Shown piece by piece: positions 1-6,121 of a stretch of DNA of 6,975 nt. The notes under the pieces were generated by a model, which saw nothing but the letters and a program-made list of their open reading frames with translations, did no database searches and had not been told where the DNA came from. The stretch comes from an uncultured bacterium (GTDB taxonomy: Bacteria; Bacillota_I; Bacilli_A; RF39; UBA660). The position numbers were made by a program, and so were the translations under genes. Within the stretch, counting starts at the first letter, position 1. Every line of letters starts with the position of its first letter. The stretch is taken from contig CASEDN010000156.1 of assembly GCA_949286645.1 (NCBI GenBank), positions 1 through 6,975 on the forward strand, given 5' to 3'.

Positions 1-51
1 AAGACTGTTATAATTATAATTAATATCTTATATATAAGTTAATTTAACTAC

Positions 52-3000
52 TTACTCCACAGATTTCAAAGAATCTATCATATCTATTCTTCTTAAAATA
101 AAGTATGTTATTACTTGAACTATAACACTAAATACTATAATGATTATAAATGATAAAACATAACTTAATGGTTTAATTGTCTTAATAAATAGTATTTCAT
201 CAGTCTCTGCTATCATTAAGATAAAGGTATTTAAAGAAAAGCCTAAGAATATTCCCGCTATAATACCTACTATAGTTAAAATAATAGTTTCCCTATATAC
301 ATAACTAGATACTTCTTTATCTCTAAAACCTAAGACTTTTAGAGTCGCTATTTCTCTTTTTCTTTCATTGATATTAATAATTGTAAGATTATATAAAACT
401 GTTATAGCAAGGAAACTAGAGAAAGCTATTATTAGATAGACTATATTATTCATACCAGCGATAATATCATTAAACATTTTCATATTATCATCAGTATACT
501 GTATCGCTCCAAAGTATCCAGTATCTAATAGATTATTAGATAGTTTTTCTTCATTAGTAGAATCTTTTAGATTAACAAGATAACTATTAAACTCGTCATC
601 ATTAAATATCTCTTCATAATAAGTACTATTCATATACATAAAATTACTTATATAGTTTTCACATATCCCTTTTACTTTAACAATAAATAATTCATTATCA
701 CTATTCCTAATACTAATATTCTCTCCTACTTTAGCATCTAATAAATCAGCCATTTTCTCTGTAATAATAACCCCATCATCACTTAAGTTTAAATCACTTC
801 CGTCTGGAGATTTTAAAGTGACATAATCCTTAATTTTTTCATCACTCATAAATGCGATTAAGGTAAAGTCTAAATTCTTATTATTCGCTTTAAAAGTAAA
901 ACTAGATATATTAGTATTAATATAATTAGTTATATTATTATCATTTAAAGATTTAATAACATCATCTTTATTAACATCATCATTTAAAACTAAAGTTGCA
1001 TCATAATGAGTTATTTCTCCATACTGAATATCAATTAAATCACTTAGACTATCTTTTATACCAAAACCTGTAAGAAGTAAAGCAGTACATCCTGCAATAC
1101 CTAAAACTGTCATAAAGATTCTCTTTTTGTATCTAAATAAATTACGCAAGGTTATCTTCCAAGAAAATGATAAATGTCTCCAGAATGGTTTAATTCTCTC
1201 TAATAATATCTTCTTACCATTCTTAGGAGCTTCTGGTCTTAAAATAATAGCAGGAGCAAGTTTAAAGTCTTTAACAAGAGTAATAAATACTACTAAGCTC
1301 ATTAAGATAATTGTCGTTAAGACAATAATTAAACAAGCATATGGATTAGCATATGTAGAAAGATCAGGTATTGTAAAGGATGCTGCATATACTGTATAAA
1401 GTATTCTTGGTATTAAAGTATAACCAACACTTAGTCCTATAACAAGACCTAAAACACAAGCGATAAAAACATATAATAGATAACTAAAAGCAATAGTAGA
1501 CTTTCTAATACCTAAAGAGATAAAGGCTCCTATCTCACTTCGCTCTTCTTCTATCATTCTATTCATAGTATTAAACGCCATAAGGAATGCTATTAAAATA
1601 AAGAATATTGGAAAGACAGTAGCGATAGAATCTACTTTAGTAGCACTTTCATAAAAACTAGTATAACCTGTTAAGTCTTCCCTAGTTAATAAATACCAAA
1701 CAGGTTTCTCTATATTATTTATCTCATTTTTAGCATCATTTATCTTATTTTCATAATTAGATACTTCTTCTAAATATAGATTATAGTTAGTAGTATATTC
1801 TTCATAACCTTTTTCTAATTCAGTATAGCCATTATCTATTTCTTTTTTAGCATTATTTAATTCTTTTAAAGCTTTATTATATTCATTATTCCAAGTACTT
1901 AGAGAATTATTTAAAGTATTTTCTTGTTCAGTTAAAGTATTATTAGTATTAATTAATGTCTCTATATTAGTCTTATTATTTTTAAGTTCATTAAGTCTAG
2001 CATTTAATGTTTCATATAAACTATCACTAGGATCAAGTCCTTCTAACTTTTTTTCTAACTCTTTAATATTAGTATTTATTGTATCAAGTGTAGGTTGTAA
2101 ACTATCTACTGTAAGGCCTGTATTGGATAAAGTATTATTAAATTCTGTCTTAGCATTTTCTAAAGCATTAAACCCATTATTAAGTTCTGTTTCTGTAGTT
2201 TCTTTAGTCTTATTTAAAGTATATAAATTACTATTATACTCTTCTAATCCTTCATCAAGTTTTATTTTATTAGAGTTTAACTCAGTTAAAGCATCATTAA
2301 ACTTAGTTTCATTTTCACTCTTTACTCTATTAAGTTCATTCTCTGCAGAAGCGACTTTATCCATGGCTTCTTTTAATATTTGTTCATATCTTGCTGTTTC
2401 CCTTAAAGGTTTTAACTTTTGTAATTTTTTATTTACTTTAATTATAATATCATCATAACTATCACTATAAGATAATTCTTCTTTAGCACCATTTGCTAAC
2501 AAATATATCTCTGTATAATAATCTAGTTTAAAATTATCTTTCGGTACATATAACAAACTATCAAGTTTACCATCACCTACTGTAGATATTCCTTTGTTTT
2601 CATAAATATAACTACTACTATTAACAGTTCCTACTATTTTACAAGTATTATCGTTAAGATATGTATCATCTTCTATTGTAATAGTATCTCCTATTTTAAA
2701 TGTTTCATCTTCTCCAAGACACTCATTATTGCTTTTAGGCATTTTTCCATCAACTAATGTAACTTTACTAATATCAGATAAGGCATTTACTTTAACGGCA
2801 TTACCATCTATTAGGGTATCAAAGGAATAGCTTCCTTCTACTTCTTTTATACCATCTATTTCTTCTAGTGACACAATATCATCTTCTGTAAGACCCATAG
2901 TACTAACTATCTTAAAGTCATAAAGATTAGTCTCATCATAATAATTATCTAAAGTCTTAATCATATCACTAGCAGTTTCTCTAACTCCTGCAAAGAAAGA

Positions 3001-3087
3001 AGTACCTAATATTACAATAAGGATTAAGGATAAGAATCTCCCTTTAGACTTCCAAATTTTCCTAAAACTATTCTTAAAGATTAACAT
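52..3087 (-). CDS. ABC transporter permease, double FtsX/MacB type with coiled-coil extracytoplasmic domain
   Basis: This is the membrane subunit of a MacB/LolCDE-class (type VII) ABC transporter. The family couples ATP hydrolysis to mechanical work or export on the outer face of the membrane. The 1011 residues hold two FtsX-type units fused in tandem. Predicted membrane segments lie near residues 17-34, 488-506, 533-556, 584-605, 656-676, 879-904, 932-957 and 972-998. Cytoplasmic coupling motifs EERSEIGAFISLGIR and ERKREIATLKVLGFR follow TM2 and TM6, one per unit. The first outer domain contains a long coiled coil, about residues 240-462, rich in Asn, Glu, Lys and Leu. The second outer domain (about 677-878) is globular. 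The ATG at 3087 overlaps the ATPase stop as TAATG, implying translational coupling. AAGGAG (3104-3099) lies 11 bases from this ATG but 5 bases from an in-frame TTG at 3093, which would add two residues. I prefer the ATG. The substrate is unknown; antimicrobial peptides, lipoproteins and cell-wall signalling are all possible for the family. Confidence 0.93.
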   Translation of the reverse strand: MLIFKNSFRKIWKSKGRFLSLILIVILGTSFFAGVRETASDMIKTLDNYYDETNLYDFKIVSTMGLTEDDIVSLEEIDGIKEVEGSYSFDTLIDGNAVKVNALSDISKVTLVDGKMPKSNNECLGEDETFKIGDTITIEDDTYLNDNTCKIVGTVNSSSYIYENKGISTVGDGKLDSLLYVPKDNFKLDYYTEIYLLANGAKEELSYSDSYDDIIIKVNKKLQKLKPLRETARYEQILKEAMDKVASAENELNRVKSENETKFNDALTELNSNKIKLDEGLEEYNSNLYTLNKTKETTETELNNGFNALENAKTEFNNTLSNTGLTVDSLQPTLDTINTNIKELEKKLEGLDPSDSLYETLNARLNELKNNKTNIETLINTNNTLTEQENTLNNSLSTWNNEYNKALKELNNAKKEIDNGYTELEKGYEEYTTNYNLYLEEVSNYENKINDAKNEINNIEKPVWYLLTREDLTGYTSFYESATKVDSIATVFPIFFILIAFLMAFNTMNRMIEEERSEIGAFISLGIRKSTIAFSYLLYVFIACVLGLVIGLSVGYTLIPRILYTVYAASFTIPDLSTYANPYACLIIVLTTIILMSLVVFITLVKDFKLAPAIILRPEAPKNGKKILLERIKPFWRHLSFSWKITLRNLFRYKKRIFMTVLGIAGCTALLLTGFGIKDSLSDLIDIQYGEITHYDATLVLNDDVNKDDVIKSLNDNNITNYINTNISSFTFKANNKNLDFTLIAFMSDEKIKDYVTLKSPDGSDLNLSDDGVIITEKMADLLDAKVGENISIRNSDNELFIVKVKGICENYISNFMYMNSTYYEEIFNDDEFNSYLVNLKDSTNEEKLSNNLLDTGYFGAIQYTDDNMKMFNDIIAGMNNIVYLIIAFSSFLAITVLYNLTIININERKREIATLKVLGFRDKEVSSYVYRETIILTIVGIIAGIFLGFSLNTFILMIAETDEILFIKTIKPLSYVLSFIIIIVFSVIVQVITYFILRRIDMIDSLKSVE

Positions 3088-3788
3088 TACCAATCAATCT
3101 CCTTAACTAGTTTAGGATGTTTATTAATAGTTACACTTTCTATTTTACCATTTTTAACTTTAATAACTTTATCAGCAATATCAGCGATTACAGCATTATG
3201 AGTGATAATTATAGTAGTTGTTTTCGTCTTATGACATGTATCTTGTAATAGTTCTATTATTTTTTTACCAGTTTTAGAATCAAGTGCACCAGTTGGTTCA
3301 TCACAAAGTAATATTTTAGGATTTTTAGCGATAGCACGAGCGATTGAAACACGTTGTTGTTCTCCACCTGAAAGTTGAGCTGGAAAGTGATCTCTTCTAT
3401 CTAACAAACCTACTCTTTTTAAAGCTTCACCACTATCCATTGGATTCTTACATATTTGACTAGCAAGAGAAACATTTTCTATAGCAGTTAAATTACCTAC
3501 AAGGTTATAGAATTGGAAGACAAACCCTATATCATAGCGTCTATAATCAGTTAGTTTTCTACTGTTATATTTGGCGATATCATTATTATCAATAATAACT
3601 TTACCACTAGTTGCAGTGTCCATTCCTCCTAAGATATTTAATATAGTTGTTTTACCTGCTCCGCTTGGCCCTAAAACAACAGTAAGTTCACCTTCATCGA
3701 TATCAAAAGAAACATTATCTAAGGCTTTAATAGTAACTTCTCCCATTTTATAAATCTTAGTTAAATTCTTAACACTAATATAAGACAC
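3087..3788 (-). CDS. ABC transporter ATP-binding protein, MacB/LolD family
   Basis: This cytoplasmic ATPase powers the permease encoded immediately downstream. All nucleotide-binding motifs are present, numbered from the GTG at 3788 (233 residues): Walker A GPSGAGKT at 40-47, Q-loop Gln92 in FVFQFYNLV, signature LSGGEQQ at 139-145, Walker B ILLCDE ending at Asp163-Glu164, D-loop SALD-like GALDS, and switch His197 in IIITH. The FYNL sequence after the Q-loop and the DEPTGALDS run are typical of the LolD/MacB branch. The longest open frame starts at a GTG at 3797, but that codon lies inside the ribosome binding site. AGAGGGTGAT (3802-3793) is spaced correctly for the GTG at 3788, and the predicted transcript start near 3805 would leave the 3797 start only about 8 leader bases. 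The protein therefore probably begins MSYISVKNLTK. It is the first gene of the operon. Confidence 0.95.
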   Translation of the reverse strand: MSYISVKNLTKIYKMGEVTIKALDNVSFDIDEGELTVVLGPSGAGKTTILNILGGMDTATSGKVIIDNNDIAKYNSRKLTDYRRYDIGFVFQFYNLVGNLTAIENVSLASQICKNPMDSGEALKRVGLLDRRDHFPAQLSGGEQQRVSIARAIAKNPKILLCDEPTGALDSKTGKKIIELLQDTCHKTKTTTIIITHNAVIADIADKVIKVKNGKIESVTINKHPKLVKEIDW

Positions 3789-3811
3789 AAGTATCACCCT
3801 CTTATGATTAC

Positions 3812-3840
3812 ATTATACTATGAACAAATAAAACAAACAA
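3812..3840 (-). promoter_or_regulatory. Sigma-A promoter of the ABC operon
   Basis: Read on the minus strand, a perfect -10 box TATAAT (3817-3812) lies 17 bases downstream of TTGTTT (3840-3835), which matches four of six positions of the TTGACA consensus. The transcript would begin near 3805, giving a leader of about 17 bases before the GTG start at 3788. This places the promoter just outside the right end of the IS element, so the operon keeps its own promoter. Confidence 0.7.
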
Positions 3841-3849
3841 GTTTGTTTT
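3830..3849. promoter_or_regulatory. Perfect 20-bp palindrome over the -35 box, probable repressor operator
   Basis: The sequence AAAACAAACAAGTTTGTTTT has two 9-bp inverted arms (3830-3838 and 3841-3849) around an AA centre. It fully covers the -35 hexamer of the ABC promoter. Dyads of this size in this position are typical operators for dimeric repressors, and TetR-family proteins often control MacB-type exporters. No regulator gene is visible in the window, so the partner is inferred. No T-tract follows in either direction that would make it a good terminator. It could instead belong to the IS right end. Confidence 0.5.
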
Positions 3850-3850
3850 T

Positions 3851-3940
3851 ACCTTGTCGTTACCCCCAAGAATTCCTACTTCATAGATAAGGTATCCCTT
3901 ATTCTCCATAGGCTTAAATTCCGATAGTCGCTACCGTACT
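3851..3940 (-). ncRNA. Omega-RNA (reRNA) scaffold / IS right end
   Basis: IS605-type TnpB guides come from the 3' end of the element, and the sequence after the tnpB stop fits that role. In transcript order it has a stem CGGTAG/CTATCG with loop CGA (3936-3922, one G-U pair), the block GGAATTTAAGCCTATGGAG (3922-3904), a perfect stem ATAAGG/CCTTAT with loop GATA (3902-3887), the block GAAGTAGGAATTC (3882-3870), and GGGGGTAACGACAAGG. GAATT (3921-3917) can pair with AATTC (3874-3870), a possible pseudoknot closing the scaffold. I recognise the GGAATTTAAGCC and GAAGTAGGAATTC blocks as recurring right-end motifs of Firmicutes elements from memory, not from a search. The guide would be the flanking bases after about 3850, namely the operator region of the ABC operon. 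The 5' end within tnpB is not determinable. Confidence 0.55.
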
Positions 3941-3982
3941 AGTTTATTTTTTATTTAATTGTTATTTTATCTAAAACATTAT

Positions 3983-5135
3983 CTATACTATACTAAATAA
4001 ATTATATTGTAACTTTAAGCCTTCAAATAATATGTTTAATCTTGCATTTATATCTCTATCATTATGAGCTCCACATTCTTTATAATCATATTCTCTTATA
4101 CTTAAATCTTTTAACTTACTATTCTTATAGCCACAATGACTACATATCTGACTACTTGGATAATAGGCACTTATTTTATAATAAATCTTTCCTTTTATCT
4201 TACATTTCCATTCTATTAGGGAACGTAGTTTACTAATAGCAGAATCTGATAGACTTTTATTAAATGTTTTTCTCTTATCTTTAAACATATCTTTGACTAA
4301 TAGATTTTCTGTTACTATAATGTCATGTTCGTTAACAATTTCATTAGCAATATCGTTTAAATAATGTTTTCTATAATTCTTTATTTTAGCATGGATTCTT
4401 GCTATTTTTTCTTTTGTCTTTAAATAGTTTTTACTACCTTTTTCTCTTCTTGATAATTCTTTTTTTAATCTTTTTAATCTCTTTTCATATTTCATTAATA
4501 CTTTTTCATTACCATATTTTACTCTATCACTTGTTATTACTAAATCTTTTAGTCCTAAATCTATTCCTACTATAGTAGTAGGTGTTACTTTCTCTATTAA
4601 GATATCTTCTTCTACTAATACACTTACATAATATTTATTTGTTGTTTCTCTTGATATTGTTGCATTTACTATTTTTCCTTCTATTCTTTCTCTATTTCTA
4701 TATCCTCTTATCTTTACCTTACCTAATTTTGGTAATTTTATATTTCTAGTTAATAAATCTAATTCTATATTACTACATTCTTTTCCTTTGTGAGTATTTC
4801 TTATATAACTAGTTCTATAAGAAAGACTGTCTACTAACCTTACTCTTAAACCTAGGGTAGCCATTTCTCTTAGCAAAAATGTTATTAAAACCATCTTCTA
4901 AATCAAATATAGAGTATCTTAAGGAACATGAATCTACTTCTTTAAGATATTCATGCTTATTTTTTAATTCTTTTAAATCTTTACATAAATCAAATGATTT
5001 TTGTACTCCATTTTCTTTTTGATAATTTAGATAATAATTATAAACAAAACGACTACATCCAAAAGTCTTATGTATTAATATTCTTTGTTCTTCTGTTGGA
5101 TATAATCTAAACTTATATGCTCTATATATTTTCAT
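3983..5135 (-). pseudogene. tnpB: TnpB (RNA-guided endonuclease, OrfB/Cas12f-related), frameshifted
   Basis: In intact form TnpB is an omega-RNA-guided DNA nuclease that cuts empty donor sites and promotes retention of its element. The gene is in two frames: an N-terminal part (5135-4815, beginning MKIYRAYKFRLYPTEEQ) and a C-terminal part that becomes meaningful at SYRTSYIRNTHKG near 4817 and runs to a TAG at 3983. The break coincides with a tandem AAGA duplication (4819-4826). Removing one copy would restore the expected family reading RQSYRTSYIRNT. The RuvC-like triad survives: Asp in GIDLGLKDL, Glu in VTENL and Asp in NDRDINA. The zinc ribbon is damaged: the first pair CSHCG is intact, but the second reads YKECG, so one cysteine is Tyr (TAT, one base from TGT). 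The ATG at 5135 has an excellent AAAGGAGG eight bases upstream. The open frame starting at ATG 4894 is out of frame with TnpB for its first 25 or so residues, so it is not a true gene start. Confidence 0.9.
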
Positions 5136-5230
5136 TTTACGAACCTCCTTTAGTAACTTAAGGGCACTATATAAAATGTACGTTCGTCAATACATAATTT
5201 CGTTTTCCAGGTATGAATTTCCTATTATAA
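5136..5230 (-). other. IS left end and tnpB leader
   Basis: This non-coding stretch precedes tnpB. It holds a strong ribosome binding site, AAAGGAGG (5151-5144), and a bulged hairpin ATGTA/TACAT (5176-5195), which is a reasonable candidate for the subterminal hairpin that a Y1 transposase binds. A TTGACG lies in the hairpin loop, but no -10 box stands at normal distance from it. A TATAGT near 5170 has only a poor -35 partner, so I call no promoter for tnpB. Confidence 0.4.
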
Positions 5231-5236
5231 AAAGCT

Positions 5237-5272
5237 AAAAAATATAGAGTTTTTCAAACAAAACTCTATATT
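5237..5272 (-). terminator. Rho-independent terminator of the HipA-like gene
   Basis: A perfect 13-bp stem joins AATATAGAGTTTT and AAAACTCTATATT (5241-5253 with 5260-5272) around a 6-base loop. On the minus strand the stem runs directly into a run of T (5242-5237). The TAG stop codon of the kinase-like gene (5268-5266) is inside the first arm. The plus strand has no T-tract after the stem, so the signal acts only for the minus strand. The IS element begins just beyond it. Confidence 0.85.
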
Positions 5273-6048
5273 AAAGATTTTATTAGATTCTTATTTTTAG
5301 AGATAACTTTATTATAAGCTTCTTTAATATCATCCTCTACTCTTATTGGATAATTAGCTTCTATATAATTTATAAGTTCATCTGTTTCTGTATTAAATAT
5401 TTCTATAAAGTATTGATAAGCTTCTGGAAAATCATTTAAAAGTCTATCAACATTCTCTATATTTTTAGGTATACTAACATAAGGATTATAATAACAGTGA
5501 TAGTAATAATCAAAGCTTTCTACAAAATCTATAATTGGTGCTAGATAGATATTATTATTTTCTATTACTTCTTCCATATTATCGCAGCATCTATCTGTTT
5601 GTTCCATCATCATATCAATAGTTATTAATTTCAATTGTTCCATTTGATATGCTTTAGGAAGTATTTTTAGTTTATTGATATTATATTGATGATGAAAAGC
5701 TAGTTCTATATCGTCTTTTTGATGTTGATAAATTAATCCTTCTTTTCTATAGTTAGGAGTAACCATCTTTAGTTTATTTTTATCTAGTAGTAAATCTAAG
5801 GAAGTTGTCTCTAGGTCTATTTTTTTACATAAATATCTACCAACTATTTCATTACAAAGATCTTCTTCTTTTACTTTTTTTGCATAATAATAACCATCAC
5901 TTAGTTCTACCAAGTACATATTAATGCCTGAAGGACTTACATAACTATCTTTAGTTATATTCAACTTATTAAAAAAGGAATCACCCTCGTTAAAGAATTT
6001 ACCTCTAACAACATCTGTTCTAATTTTATCACTAGTTAAATCTATCAT
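5266..6048 (-). CDS. Divergent HipA-like (protein kinase-like fold) protein
   Basis: The 260-residue protein has a pattern resembling HipA/CtkA-type kinases. YYYAKKV has Lys57/Lys58 in the position of the ATP-binding lysine. NEIVGRYLCKKI supplies a helix-C-like Glu67. TDRCCDN provides a catalytic-loop Asp152 and metal-binding Asn157. LAPIIDF supplies the second metal-binding Asp174. The DRxxxN spacing and the 17-residue gap from Asn to Asp agree with HipA, whose consensus DRH is DRC here. HipA kinases phosphorylate proteins such as aminoacyl-tRNA synthetases, but family members differ and no substrate can be inferred. At 260 residues it is much shorter than classical HipA (about 440) and lacks the usual N-terminal subdomain. 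No signal peptide or membrane segment is seen, so it is presumably cytoplasmic. No HipB-like antitoxin or other partner is adjacent. The ATG at 6048 is supported by GGGGAGGAG (6059-6051) immediately upstream. It has its own promoter and terminator and is monocistronic. The family call is inferred from motifs only. Confidence 0.6.
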   Translation of the reverse strand: MIDLTSDKIRTDVVRGKFFNEGDSFFNKLNITKDSYVSPSGINMYLVELSDGYYYAKKVKEEDLCNEIVGRYLCKKIDLETTSLDLLLDKNKLKMVTPNYRKEGLIYQHQKDDIELAFHHQYNINKLKILPKAYQMEQLKLITIDMMMEQTDRCCDNMEEVIENNNIYLAPIIDFVESFDYYYHCYYNPYVSIPKNIENVDRLLNDFPEAYQYFIEIFNTETDELINYIEANYPIRVEDDIKEAYNKVISKNKNLIKSLI

Positions 6049-6074
6049 AAGCTCCTCCCCTTTAATTAAGGCAT

Positions 6075-6103
6075 ATTATATCAAAAAAAGAAGGAAATGT
6101 AAA
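6075..6103 (-). promoter_or_regulatory. Extended -10 sigma-A promoter of the HipA-like gene
   Basis: On the minus strand TTTACA (6103-6098, five of six consensus bases) is separated by 17 bases from TATAAT (6080-6075). The TG of TGATATAAT makes it an extended -10. This is the best promoter in the window and implies solid expression of a short-leader mRNA starting near 6068. The -35 box begins one base after the stop codon of the SPFH gene. Confidence 0.8.
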
Positions 6104-6121
6104 CTATTTCTTTCCTTCTTT
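6082..6121 (-). terminator. Rho-independent terminator of the SPFH gene
   Basis: An 11-bp perfect stem pairs AAAGAAGGAAA (6121-6111 on the minus strand) with TTTCCTTCTTT (6097-6087), leaving a 13-base loop (6110-6098). Read on the minus strand it continues into further T residues. The first arm is the coding sequence for the last residues KEGKK, the stop codon is in the loop, and the T-tract lies within the spacer of the next gene's promoter. The stem is A/G versus T/C rather than GC-rich, so its strength is uncertain. Confidence 0.65.

Larger units (their letters stand above)
3850..5230 (-). mobile_element. IS200/IS605-superfamily tnpB-only (IS1341-like) element, inactive
   Basis: The element comprises a left end of about 95 bases, a broken tnpB, and a right end carrying an omega-RNA-like region. 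There is no tnpA (Y1 transposase), so it would have needed a TnpA in trans. These elements have no terminal inverted repeats and make no target duplication, so the ends are approximate. The left end contains a bulged hairpin, ATGTA (5176-5180) with TACAT (5191-5195), extendable by AAA/TTT past two unpaired bases. The right end has hairpins at 3887-3902 and 3922-3936. A TTTAT (5231-5227) just outside the left end is a candidate target-adjacent motif. The element sits between the terminator of the kinase-like gene and the operator/promoter of the ABC operon, and its strand matches both neighbours. The family call is secure; the boundaries are inferred to within about 15 bases. Confidence 0.8.

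Noticed and set aside
1..51. Terminator after the permease gene
   Set aside because: The only dyad (AGTTAA/TTAACT around one base near 38-50) has an impossible loop and no T-tract. The terminator probably lies outside the window.
1127..1399. Plus-strand open frame inside the permease gene
   Set aside because: It is antisense to a strongly supported coding sequence, with no ribosome binding site and no recognisable protein. The same applies to plus-strand frames at 2123-2458, 3571-3753 and 4042-4236.
3830..3849. Palindrome as a terminator for the IS element
   Set aside because: It has a two-base centre and no adequate T-tract after it on the minus strand, and it coincides with the -35 box, which fits an operator better.
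4815..4894. Programmed ribosomal frameshift joining the two TnpB halves
   Set aside because: There is no slippery heptamer or downstream stimulatory structure at the junction, and the exact 4-bp duplication is a simpler explanation.
3983..5135. TnpB-derived nuclease-dead repressor (TldR-like) controlling the neighbouring ABC operon
   Set aside because: The RuvC Asp/Glu/Asp residues are all present and the gene is frameshifted, so it looks like a decaying nuclease rather than a domesticated repressor.
5155..5200. tnpB promoter using TTGACG near 5190
   Set aside because: The nearest -10-like TATAGT is only 13 bases away, and nothing suitable stands at 16-18 bases.
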